Shown: positions 1 through 5,883 of the stretch, piece by piece
How the letters are laid out: each line of letters begins with the position of its first letter
Position numbering within the stretch: the first letter of the stretch is position 1
DNA from: an uncultured Erysipelotrichaceae bacterium
Lineage (GTDB): Bacteria; Bacillota_I; Bacilli_A; Erysipelotrichales; Erysipelotrichaceae
Length of the DNA: 6,039 nt
Assembly (NCBI GenBank): GCA_947575425.1
Contig: CANPNQ010000075.1
Coordinates: 1 to 6,039 of the forward strand
Direction of reading: 5' to 3'
Notes under the pieces: generated by a model
Told to the model about the DNA's origin: nothing
Seen by the model: the letters and a program-made list of their open reading frames with translations, nothing else
Database searches by the model: none
Program-made: the position numbers and the translations under genes

Positions 1-1
1 T

Positions 2-610
2 GGTACGGTGGTCTTACCGGATGGCACAGAATATGATCCCGATGGCAATAAGAAAGAGGATAAAATCTGTAAACTGGATGGTAAGGATATCAATGTCGAT
101 ACCGATGGAGATGGCCTGCCCGATTTAAATCTCGATCTGGATGGCGATTGCATTGCGGATCTGAACATCGATACAAACTTTGATAATATTCCGGATATCG
201 ATATTGATACAAAGGGGGATGGTAAACCGGATATCAACGTCGATACAGATCATGATGGTAAGGCGGATCTCAATATCGCCATTGTGAAACGCTGGATACC
301 GAATAAGGATTGCAAGGTCAATGGCTTTGCCTATGATACCGGAGAAGGATTTATACCTTATCTGAATGTAGACGATGATGGCGATGGCAATCCAGATCGC
401 AATATTGATGATAACGGAGATGGCATTCCCGATCGTAACATTGATCCTGATTGGTTTGATAAATACGGTGATTTAGCCAACAAAAACAACACCGATATCG
501 GCGGTGCATTGACCGGAGACAATACCAAATGGATCATTTGGTGGATCCTGCTCATTATGAGCGGTAGTACACTTGTGTACAGTCAGTATAAAAAAAGAAG
601 TCAGGCTTAA
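2..610 (+). CDS. Aspartate-rich repeat surface protein, C-terminal part (5' truncated)
   Basis: The frame is open to the left edge. The GTG at 8 has no visible ribosome binding site, so the true start probably lies upstream; residues here are counted from that GTG. Five abutting 12-residue units (residues 29-88) and two more (120-143) follow a pattern like NIDTDGDGKPDL. Their DxDxDGxxD spacing is that of calcium-binding loops such as thrombospondin type 3 or dockerin repeats. A 31-residue insert separates the arrays. Each array is preceded by a similar Cys-Lys-x-Asp/Asn-Gly segment (near C21 and C102). The C-terminus has GALTGDNT (166-173), a hydrophobic span (about 175-191) and a basic KKR tail (195-197), which is the layout of a sortase signal or membrane anchor. 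I infer a cell-surface, calcium-stabilised stalk or adhesin part. Its ligand and function are not visible. A terminator follows directly, so it ends its transcript. Confidence 0.8.
   Translation, partial: GTVVLPDGTEYDPDGNKKEDKICKLDGKDINVDTDGDGLPDLNLDLDGDCIADLNIDTNFDNIPDIDIDTKGDGKPDINVDTDHDGKADLNIAIVKRWIPNKDCKVNGFAYDTGEGFIPYLNVDDDGDGNPDRNIDDNGDGIPDRNIDPDWFDKYGDLANKNNTDIGGALTGDNTKWIIWWILLIMSGSTLVYSQYKKRSQA
92..271 (+). repeat. Five tandem 36-bp (12-residue) DxDxDG repeats
   Basis: Units start at 92, 128, 164, 200 and 236 and encode NVDTDGDGLPDL, NLDLDGDCIADL, NIDTNFDNIPDI, DIDTKGDGKPDI and NVDTDHDGKADL. The period is exactly 12 residues with no linkers. The third unit is the most degenerate, with Phe and Asn replacing the usual glycines. 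The units differ at the DNA level, so they are not a recent expansion. Calcium binding is inferred from the aspartate spacing. Confidence 0.85.
365..436 (+). repeat. Second array: two 36-bp DxDxDG repeats
   Basis: Units at 365 and 401 encode NVDDDGDGNPDR and NIDDNGDGIPDR, with a decayed third unit starting NIDPD at 437. They follow the same 12-residue rule as the first array but end in Arg rather than Leu or Ile, so they form a distinct subgroup. Confidence 0.8.
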
Positions 611-633
611 GCTTGTCACATAGAATGCATAGG

Positions 634-674
634 AAAACAGGGCGTAGTTCCGTTTGGGACATCCCTGTTTTTTT
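634..674 (+). terminator. Rho-independent terminator of the repeat surface protein gene
   Basis: The arms AAAACAGGG (634-642) and CCCTGTTTT (663-671) pair perfectly. A second inner stem, GTTCC with GGGAC (one G-U pair), lies in the loop. The T run covers 668-674. It lies 24 bases after the stop codon. Confidence 0.88.
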
Positions 675-794
675 GAATAGGCAAGCAGCTGATAGGCTGT
701 CGAGGCAGAACGATACAAGGCGTATTTAAAGCATTCGCATCAAGAGAAGCATTGGAATTTGATACGGGAGCTGTGTGAGAAAGAGGAAGGACTT

Positions 795-1079
795 ATGGCA
801 ATCAATGAGTATGTGTACAATGAACAGGAGGAAGTGAAACAGTTCTATGAGCTGATGTATCGCTTGGATGAAGGGACAAGGGAGAAGAAAATAAGAGAGG
901 AGCACAAGAGAGCGAGGGAGGAACACAGGAAATGGAATAGAGAATGTAGGAAAAGAGAAAAGGCGGAGTATCTTGTTTCCTGTATGAGAGAAGGTTACAA
1001 CTATCCTCTGACAGAGGAGATGGCCAATCAAAAATATCCTGACGAAACATTACAATTCGATGTTGCAAAAAAGGGATAG
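795..1079 (+). CDS. Hypothetical small charged protein (94 aa)
   Basis: I do not recognise a family. I chose the ATG at 795 because a purine-rich GAGGAAGGA (783-791) lies just upstream. A TTG at 759 would add 12 residues, but its upstream signal is weaker. The same frame is open back to 696 without an ATG. The protein is very rich in Glu, Lys and Arg. Residues about 10-60 look helical and could form a coiled coil, and the last third (MREGYNYPLTEEM and onward) is less charged. There is no signal peptide or membrane span, so a cytoplasmic location is likely. It lies between the upstream terminator and a weak hairpin after its stop, but I see no clear promoter. It could be a real small gene, or the remnant of a longer one given the open frame upstream. 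Confidence 0.55.
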   Translation: MAINEYVYNEQEEVKQFYELMYRLDEGTREKKIREEHKRAREEHRKWNRECRKREKAEYLVSCMREGYNYPLTEEMANQKYPDETLQFDVAKKG

Positions 1080-1089
1080 CGATATGTAC

Positions 1090-1126
1090 AGCGCCATGTC
1101 CTATGATAAAAGGAGCGCTCTTTCTG
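1090..1126 (+). terminator. Possible weak terminator after the 94-aa gene
   Basis: AGCGC (1090-1094) pairs with GCGCT (1115-1119), and TCCT (1099-1102) pairs with AGGA (1111-1114). A four-base bulge lies on the left arm. The tail CTTTCTG is only modestly T-rich. The hairpin lies 11 bases after the stop codon and just before the next promoter, which supports a terminator role. Confidence 0.4.
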
Positions 1127-1130
1127 TGCC

Positions 1131-1159
1131 TTGACAAGAAAGATATGATTCGCTACAAT
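1131..1159 (+). promoter_or_regulatory. Near-consensus sigma-A promoter for the phosphatase gene
   Basis: TTGACA (1131-1136) and TACAAT (1154-1159) are separated by exactly 17 bp. Transcription would start near 1166, giving a leader of only about 13 bases. The AGAGG ribosome binding site (1167-1171) would then lie at the very 5' end of the message. Confidence 0.85.
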
Positions 1160-1178
1160 TTGGGAAAGAGGCGATAGT

Positions 1179-1709
1179 ATGAAAATTTATCTGACTCGGC
1201 ACGGGCTGACAGATTGGAACCAGCGTCATATCATTCAAGGGAAAACCGATATCCCTTTAAATGAAGAAGGCAGAGCGCAGGCACGCATCACCCGTGATAC
1301 CCTTGCGCAAACCCCATTGGAAGCGATTTATGTATCACCGCTCATACGGGCTAGGGAAACAGCGCAGATTATCAACGAATTGCATCACGTACCTATCTAT
1401 CCGGATCAGCGTTTGGAAGAAAGAGGCTTTGGAGATTTGGAAGGCGCAGATATTGATCAGGTTGACTTTACTCACTTTTGGAATATCGCATATGAACATT
1501 CCTATCGCTGTGAACGAACCTCTCTGTTTTATGAGCGAGTTTATGATTTTATTGAGGAGATCAAGCAAGCGAAGCATCAAACGATTCTTGTGGTGGCGCA
1601 TGGCGGCGTTTCATTGCCCTTCTACTTTTATTTCCATGCGCGTGTGGAGGATGGGGACATGCGCCAATATATGTTACACAACTGTGAGGTAGCCTGTTAC
1701 CATACATAA
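1179..1709 (+). CDS. Histidine phosphatase family protein (phosphoglycerate mutase-like)
   Basis: The 176-residue protein carries the full catalytic set of the histidine phosphatase superfamily. These are the RHG motif with phospho-acceptor His8 (in TRHGLTDWN), the QGKTDIPLNEEGRAQA segment (20-35), Arg57 in SPLIRARETA, the likely acid Glu81 in LEERGFGDLEG, and the second histidine His141 in VVAHGG. It should remove phosphate from a small phosphorylated metabolite in the cytoplasm. The substrate cannot be told from sequence: relatives include cofactor-dependent mutases, alpha-ribazole phosphatases and broad phosphatases. It is shorter than typical mutases of about 230-250 residues, which argues for a phosphatase. 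The start has AGAGG seven bases upstream. It appears to be a single-gene unit with a near-consensus promoter. Confidence 0.92.
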   Translation: MKIYLTRHGLTDWNQRHIIQGKTDIPLNEEGRAQARITRDTLAQTPLEAIYVSPLIRARETAQIINELHHVPIYPDQRLEERGFGDLEGADIDQVDFTHFWNIAYEHSYRCERTSLFYERVYDFIEEIKQAKHQTILVVAHGGVSLPFYFYFHARVEDGDMRQYMLHNCEVACYHT

Positions 1710-1761
1710 GAAATATGACACTGCTATTTTATCTTACGATGAATATACAGAGGAAATTTTT

Positions 1762-1787
1762 ACTTTCTTTGCATGGGAGAAAGTTTT
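1762..1787 (+). terminator. Possible terminator after the phosphatase gene
   Basis: ACTTTCT (1762-1768) pairs perfectly with AGAAAGT (1778-1784) around a 9-base loop. A short T run follows, then GCTTTT. The stem is AT-rich, so termination may be leaky. Confidence 0.42.
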
Positions 1788-1797
1788 GCTTTTCACA

Positions 1798-1826
1798 TTG
1801 CGAAGATGCGGGAAACATGATAAAAT
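1798..1826 (+). promoter_or_regulatory. Extended -10 promoter for darA
   Basis: TTGCGA (1798-1803) and TAAAAT (1821-1826) are 17 bp apart. TG at 1818-1819, one base before the -10 box, makes it an extended -10 promoter. Transcription would start near 1833, about 27 bases before the start codon. Confidence 0.7.
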
Positions 1827-1859
1827 AAGGGTAATAAAAGCATAGAAAGGAGCTGTATT

Positions 1860-2183
1860 ATGAAACTAATATTAGCGATCATGTCAAATGATGACAGCCC
1901 TGCGGTGTCCAGCGCTTTAACAAAGGAGAACTATCAGGTTACTCGTTTGGCAACGACCGGAGGGTTCTTGCGGGCAGGAAATACAACCTTAATCGTCGGT
2001 ACAGACGATGATAAAGTAGAAAAAGCAATCGAGGTAATCAGTGAATACAGCCGCAGAAGAACAGAGGTTGTCCCAAGCACTGCTTCCTATGATATTGGTC
2101 GATATGCCTCCTTCCCTGTTGAGGTACAGGTAGGTGGCGCTACCATCTTCATCATGGATGTAGAACAGTTTATCAAGCTGTAA
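1860..2183 (+). CDS. darA: Cyclic-di-AMP receptor DarA/PstA (YaaQ family)
   Basis: This 107-residue protein is a close match in length and motifs to the PII-like YaaQ family (DUF970), whose members bind the second messenger cyclic-di-AMP as trimers. Visible family signatures are the N-terminal MKLILAI strand, VTRLATTGGFLRAGNTT (27-43) and PVEVQVGGATIFIMDVEQF (86-104). The first two lie in or near the known ligand pocket. AAAGGAG lies seven bases before the ATG. The protein is a cytoplasmic signal transducer whose downstream partner is unclear in most species. Here it has its own promoter and a strong terminator. In Bacillus the gene lies near tmk and holB, and neither is next to it here. Confidence 0.95.
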   Translation: MKLILAIMSNDDSPAVSSALTKENYQVTRLATTGGFLRAGNTTLIVGTDDDKVEKAIEVISEYSRRRTEVVPSTASYDIGRYASFPVEVQVGGATIFIMDVEQFIKL

Positions 2184-2211
2184 GAGCGTTGGTCGCAGTA
2201 GCATCCTATAG

Positions 2212-2239
2212 GCATAGCCGCAATGGCTGTGCTTTTTTT
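2212..2239 (+). terminator. Strong terminator of darA
   Basis: GCATAGCC (2212-2219) pairs with GGCTGTGC (2225-2232) over eight base pairs with one G-U pair. The loop is GCAAT, and seven T residues (2233-2239) follow. Confidence 0.9.
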
Positions 2240-2302
2240 GTATTTTGCTTTTTCGTCGAACTTACTTGACTTTATTGTTTTTGTGTATCCTATGAAATGC
2301 AG

Positions 2303-2331
2303 TTGTAATGGATATCAAAATAAAGTAAAAT
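2303..2331 (+). promoter_or_regulatory. Probable sigma-A promoter of the purD-fhs operon
   Basis: TTGTAA (2303-2308) and TAAAAT (2326-2331) are 17 bp apart. The -10 box matches at five of six positions and the -35 box at four. Start of transcription would be near 2338, leaving a leader of about 150 bases. Another -35-like TTGACT at 2266-2271 lacks a well-spaced -10 box. Confidence 0.55.
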
Positions 2332-2338
2332 ATACATG

Positions 2339-2428
2339 TCGCAAACAAAGATGCATAGAAGGATTTTATCGTGTTTCTGTTTGTGAGGGAGAGTGGGCGA
2401 ACATGCAGGAAAGCAGTTGCATCATGTT
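2339..2428 (+). promoter_or_regulatory. Structured leader of purD-fhs (unidentified)
   Basis: Two possible RNA hairpins lie between the predicted transcription start and purD. The first pairs 2339-2347 with 2378-2386 (nine pairs, one G-U) and closes a 30-base loop right at the predicted 5' end. The second pairs AACATG (2400-2405) with CATGTT (2423-2428), or alternatively ATGCA (2403-2407) with TGCAT (2418-2422). Neither has a T run, so attenuation by termination is not evident. I cannot match it to a known riboswitch. The rest of the gap (2240-2302 and 2429-2478) shows nothing clear. Confidence 0.35.
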
Positions 2429-2478
2429 GTCTATTCAACTATAAGGAAATGAATGAAATTGGATGATATCAATAGGAC

Positions 2479-2484
2479 AGGAGG
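2479..2484 (+). promoter_or_regulatory. Ribosome binding site of purD
   Basis: A perfect AGGAGG lies six bases before the ATG at 2491 and fixes the start of purD. Confidence 0.9.
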
Positions 2485-2490
2485 AAGAGC

Positions 2491-3723
2491 ATGAAGGTAT
2501 TGGTGATAGGAAAGGGCGGTCGGGAACATGCGATCGTTCATGCGGTTAGCCGCAGTAAACGAGTCAACGCAATCTATGCGGCTCCGGGAAATCCCGGTAT
2601 GGCACAGCTGGCAGAATGCGTGAACATCAAAGACAGTGATGTGGATGGCTTGCTGGCATTTGCGAAGGCACATGAGATTGATCTGACGATTGTAGGACCG
2701 GAATCCAGTTTAGAGCTGGGGATCGTCGATGCCTTTCAAGCGGCGGGCTTAAAGATTTTTGGACCAAGCAAGGCTGCGGCACAGGTGGAGACAAGTAAGG
2801 ACTTTGCGAAACGAATCATGAAAAAATACGGGATTCCCACAGCGGCATACCAAAGCTTTGATGCTTATGAGAGTGCCCTTGCCTATGTTGAGACAAAAGG
2901 GGTGCCGATCGTCATCAAGGAAGATGGCTTAAAGGCAGGAAAAGGTGTTACCGTTGCCTATTCCATGGAGGAAGCGATACAGGCGCTGCAAGTTGCCTTT
3001 GCGATGAAGGAAAACCGTGTGGTAATTGAGGAATGTCTGGTCGGCTTTGAATTTTCCCTGATGTGCTTTGTATGTGATGATATCGTATTGCCGATGGAGA
3101 TTGCGCAGGACCATAAATGCGTCTACGACAACGATCAAGGACCCAATACGGGCGGCATGGGCGTATATTCACCAGTACATACGATCACTGCGGAAATCGT
3201 GAATGAGGCAATGGAGCGGATCATGATTCCAATGACGCAGGCATTGATAAAAGAAGGCTGTGCATTTACGGGCTTTCTGTATGGAGGTCTGATGCTGACA
3301 GAGGACGGGGTAAAAACGATCGAGTTTAATGCCCGTTTCGGCGATCCCGAGGCTGAGGTCATTTTGCCGCGTTTAAAGACAGATATTTGTGATGTGATAG
3401 AGAACATTCTCAATCATCAGAAAACGGAGCTGGAATGGGACAGCGATACCGTGCTTGGCGTAGTGATGGCATCCGATGGCTATCCGGCTTCCTCTACCAG
3501 TGGAAAAGTGATAGAAGGTCTGGATGCAGCGGATGATATGATCTATCATATGGGAACCAAAGAGGAAGATGGAAAATTCCTCACAGCAGGGGGCAGAGTG
3601 TTGATCGTCTTGGGACATGCCCCAACTTTACGGGAAGCGTATCAAAGGGCATATGACAATGTTGCTAAGATCAAGTGCGATGCTTTGTTTTATCGCCATG
3701 ATATCGGAAAAAAAGACTTATAG
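2491..3723 (+). CDS. purD: Phosphoribosylamine--glycine ligase (GAR synthetase)
   Basis: PurD joins glycine to 5-phosphoribosylamine using ATP to make glycinamide ribonucleotide, the second step of de novo purine synthesis, in the cytoplasm. The protein is 410 residues, slightly shorter than the usual 420-430, and looks complete. The N-terminal domain begins MKVLVIGKGGREHA (1-14) and has GPESSLELGIVDAF (69-82). The ATP-grasp part shows VIKEDGLKAGKGV (141-153), VIEECLVGFEFSL (178-190), QDHK (206-209), GPNTGGMGVYSP (217-228) and the signature ARFGDPEAEVILPRL (281-295). The C-terminal domain ends with the usual glycine-rich strand (GGRVLIVLGHA, 367-377). Minor departures from the common consensus are Glu144 where Ala is frequent and Glu289 where Gln is frequent. 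It is the first gene of an operon with fhs. Confidence 0.97.
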   Translation: MKVLVIGKGGREHAIVHAVSRSKRVNAIYAAPGNPGMAQLAECVNIKDSDVDGLLAFAKAHEIDLTIVGPESSLELGIVDAFQAAGLKIFGPSKAAAQVETSKDFAKRIMKKYGIPTAAYQSFDAYESALAYVETKGVPIVIKEDGLKAGKGVTVAYSMEEAIQALQVAFAMKENRVVIEECLVGFEFSLMCFVCDDIVLPMEIAQDHKCVYDNDQGPNTGGMGVYSPVHTITAEIVNEAMERIMIPMTQALIKEGCAFTGFLYGGLMLTEDGVKTIEFNARFGDPEAEVILPRLKTDICDVIENILNHQKTELEWDSDTVLGVVMASDGYPASSTSGKVIEGLDAADDMIYHMGTKEEDGKFLTAGGRVLIVLGHAPTLREAYQRAYDNVAKIKCDALFYRHDIGKKDL

Positions 3724-3727
3724 GAGG
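3722..3727 (+). promoter_or_regulatory. Ribosome binding site of fhs, overlapping the purD stop
   Basis: AGGAGG begins inside the TAG stop codon of purD (3721-3723). It is five bases from GTG 3733 and eight from ATG 3736. The overlap suggests translational coupling of the two genes. Confidence 0.88.
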
Positions 3728-3735
3728 ACACAGTG

Positions 3736-5406
3736 ATGGCAAAAACTGATTTGGAAATTGCACAGGAATGTACGCTGCACCCGATTCGCGAAGTGGCACA
3801 GGCGGCTGGGATCAACGAGGATGATCTGGAGTATTACGGAACCTACAAGGCAAAGCTGTCCTTGGATCTGTTAAAGCGCAAACAGGATCAGCCGGATGGC
3901 AAACTGATTTTAGTAACGGCGATCAATCCGACCAAGGCAGGAGAGGGAAAATCCACGACCACCGTCGGTTTGGGGGATGGATTGAACCGCATTGGCAAAA
4001 AAGCGATGATCGCATTGCGTGAGCCATCGTTGGGACCGGTATTCGGTTTAAAGGGTGGCGCTGCCGGAGGCGGTTATGCACAGGTGGTGCCGATGGAGGA
4101 TTTGAACCTGCACTTTACCGGTGATATGCATGCGATCACGACCGCAAATAATTTGATTTCCGCATGTCTGGACAATCATATCCATCAGGGAAATGAACTT
4201 GATATCGATAGTAACCATATCACATGGAAACGCTGCTTGGATATGAATGATCGCACGCTGCGTGATATTACGATCGGACAGGGCGCCAAGGCAAATGGTG
4301 TAGAACGCAAGGATGGCTTTCACATCACAGTTGCCTCTGAGGTTATGGCGGTTCTTTGTCTGGCACATTCGCTGGCGGATCTCAAAGAGCGCCTTGGCAA
4401 TATGCTTGTGGCATACAACCGAAAGCAGGAGCCGATTTATGTAAAGGATTTGAAGATTGAGGGAGCGCTTGCGATGGTGTTGAAGGATGCCATCAAGCCC
4501 AATCTCGTACAGACGCTGGAGCATAATCCCGTAGTTGTACACGGAGGACCATTTGCGAATATCGCTCATGGCTGCAATTCTGTTATGGCAACGAAAACCT
4601 GTTTGAAGCTGGCTGATTATGTGGTGACAGAGGCAGGCTTTGGCGCTGATTTAGGCGCAGAGAAATTCTTGGATATCAAATGTCGCTTTGCGAATTTAAA
4701 ACCCAACGCGGTTGTGATCGTGGCGACGATTCGTGCCTTGAAGCAGCACGGTGGTGTGGCATTTGAACAATTAACGCAGGAAAATGTAGCGGCAATGCTG
4801 GAAGGCTGTGCCAACCTTGCGAAGCACATTGAAACGATACAGGCATTCCATCTGCCTTATGTGGTGGCAATCAATGAGTTTGCGAGCGATACTGCGGCGG
4901 AAGTAGCGGCTTTGCAGGCATGGTGTCAGGAACACGGACATCCGATGTCGCTATCGCAAGTATGGGCGAAAGGAGGAGAAGGCGCAATCGATTTGGCAGA
5001 AAAGGTTGTCTCCCTTTGTGAACAGCCCAACAGCTATCAACCGCTTTACGATGTCCATGCCTCTATCGAAGATAAGATTAAAACGATTGCCAAGATCTGT
5101 TATGGGGCAAAGGATGTCGTATTCAGCGATGCCGCAATGACACAAATCCACACCTATGAAGCGCTTGGCTGGGATCATATGCCGATCTGTATGGCAAAAA
5201 CGCCGACCTCACTCAGTGATCAGGATAAATTATACGGCGCCCCCAAAGACTTTACCATTACGGTACGAGAGCTTCGACCTTCTTTAGGCGCAGGCTTTAT
5301 CGTTGCGCTGACCGGTAATGTCCTCACGATGCCCGGCTTGCCCAAGCATCCTGCCGCACTTGATATGGATATAGATGAAAATGAGAGAATCAAAGGATTA
5401 TTCTAG
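3736..5406 (+). CDS. fhs: Formate--tetrahydrofolate ligase (10-formyl-THF synthetase)
   Basis: Fhs makes 10-formyl-tetrahydrofolate from formate, tetrahydrofolate and ATP in the cytoplasm, feeding one-carbon units to the purine formyltransferase steps. At 556 residues it has the normal family length and is intact. Key motifs, counted from the ATG, are the P-loop [15 protein letters not shown] (65-79), [11 protein letters not shown] (94-104) with the arginine known to contact the formyl phosphate intermediate, the signature [11 protein letters not shown] (104-114), [15 protein letters not shown] (120-134) and the second signature [12 protein letters not shown] (329-340). I chose ATG 3736 over GTG 3733, which would add only one Met; spacing from the AGGAGG favours neither strongly. 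It lies 12 bases after purD and almost certainly shares its transcript, and a terminator follows. Confidence 0.97.
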   Translation: MAKTDLEIAQECTLHPIREVAQAAGINEDDLEYYGTYKAKLSLDLLKRKQDQPDGKLILVTAINPTKAGEGKSTTTVGLGDGLNRIGKKAMIALREPSLGPVFGLKGGAAGGGYAQVVPMEDLNLHFTGDMHAITTANNLISACLDNHIHQGNELDIDSNHITWKRCLDMNDRTLRDITIGQGAKANGVERKDGFHITVASEVMAVLCLAHSLADLKERLGNMLVAYNRKQEPIYVKDLKIEGALAMVLKDAIKPNLVQTLEHNPVVVHGGPFANIAHGCNSVMATKTCLKLADYVVTEAGFGADLGAEKFLDIKCRFANLKPNAVVIVATIRALKQHGGVAFEQLTQENVAAMLEGCANLAKHIETIQAFHLPYVVAINEFASDTAAEVAALQAWCQEHGHPMSLSQVWAKGGEGAIDLAEKVVSLCEQPNSYQPLYDVHASIEDKIKTIAKICYGAKDVVFSDAAMTQIHTYEALGWDHMPICMAKTPTSLSDQDKLYGAPKDFTITVRELRPSLGAGFIVALTGNVLTMPGLPKHPAALDMDIDENERIKGLF

Positions 5407-5429
5407 GTATCAGTAAGTAAGCATACAGG

Positions 5430-5458
5430 AAAGCCATATGTTGCGATATGGCTTTTTC
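5430..5458 (+). terminator. Strong terminator of the purD-fhs operon
   Basis: AAAGCCATAT (5430-5439) pairs perfectly with ATATGGCTTT (5446-5455) around a six-base loop, with a T run at 5453-5457. It lies 23 bases after the fhs stop codon. The other strand has only a short T run, so it acts mainly on the + strand. Confidence 0.9.
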
Positions 5459-5462
5459 GTAT

Positions 5463-5481
5463 CATCAGCATATGAGATGTC
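5463..5481 (+). repeat. Imperfect palindrome, copy 1
   Basis: CATCAGCATATGAGATGTC can fold as CATC with GATG around a near-palindromic centre. It closely resembles the sequence at 5550-5569. Confidence 0.35.
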
Positions 5482-5549
5482 AAAGGATAAAAAAGAATTC
5501 CTCAAAAAAAGAAATGAGATAAGAAAAGGGAAGTCATCGATACATATAG

Positions 5550-5569
5550 CATCAGCGTATGACGATGCC
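5550..5569 (+). repeat. Imperfect palindrome, copy 2
   Basis: CATCAGCGTATGACGATGCC differs from copy 1 by two substitutions and one inserted base. Its GATGC can pair with the preceding GCATC or with the GCATC at 5581, giving competing hairpins. Confidence 0.35.
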
Positions 5570-5841
5570 CCAAGAAAGAAGCATCGGTTCTTTTGAAACA
5601 TGAGATACAGCAGTTTTGACATTATATGATCGCTGGGAGATAAGAAACTTTGTATCGCACACCCTACTCCCTCCTCTTTCCCCTATCTTTCGGCTGATCA
5701 CGCACAATACCGCTACAGAAGCATCCATTTTCTCACCGCCATAGGCAATCATATGGATTCCTTTTATATAAAACCATTTGACGATATAGCACAGATGTAA
5801 AATAAATCAGAAATGTCATATATAAAACAATCACTTTGTAG

Positions 5842-5847
5842 TATAAT
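5842..5847 (+). promoter_or_regulatory. Perfect -10 box of the last gene
   Basis: TATAAT matches the sigma-A -10 consensus exactly. No good -35 box lies 16-18 bp upstream: at 17 bp the sequence is TATATA. The surroundings are very AT-rich, so an UP-like or activator-aided promoter is possible. Transcription would start near 5854. Confidence 0.5.
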
Positions 5848-5883
5848 ATAGAAGCAATACAGATGCTTTTTGAGGGTAAAGAG

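Larger units (their letters stand above)
5459..5841 (+). other. Intergenic region with no convincing gene
   Basis: About 380 bases between the fhs terminator and the next promoter hold no open frame with start signals that I would trust. Contents include two similar imperfect palindromes (5463-5481 and 5550-5569), a hairpin CGATGC/GCATCG (5563-5568 with 5581-5586) followed by TTCTTTT, an isolated TTGACA (5616-5621) without a good -10 box, and a pyrimidine tract (5662-5691). AT-rich sequence from 5760 leads into the promoter of the last gene. Confidence 0.6.

Noticed and set aside
8..610. GTG at 8 as the real start of the repeat protein
   Set aside because: The frame is open to the window edge and no ribosome site is visible, and a surface protein should begin with a signal peptide, which is absent.
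2251..2265. PurR-type box around CGAAC upstream of purD
   Set aside because: Only a partial single box is seen. The second, inverted box expected about 16-17 bases away is missing.
2223..2444. Open frame of 73 residues between darA and purD
   Set aside because: It starts inside the darA terminator, has no ribosome site, runs through the probable purD promoter and has an unlikely composition.
2339..2490. ZTP (pfl) or tetrahydrofolate riboswitch before purD-fhs
   Set aside because: GGGCGAACA and GGGAGAG recall parts of these elements. However, the ZTP 3' core CCGCCUGGGC and the closing CCGCUCC of the tetrahydrofolate element are both absent.
4048..4569. Long minus-strand open frame (173 residues) inside fhs
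   Set aside because: It is a shadow of the fully conserved fhs coding sequence and has no start signals of its own.
5616..5646. Promoter from the TTGACA at 5616
   Set aside because: The -35 box is perfect, but the best downstream -10 candidate (TAAGAA) is poor and 19 bp away, and no gene follows.
5552..5752. Minus-strand open frame of 66 residues in the gap after fhs
   Set aside because: It has no convincing promoter and no clear ribosome site before its start, crosses several hairpins and resembles no family I know.
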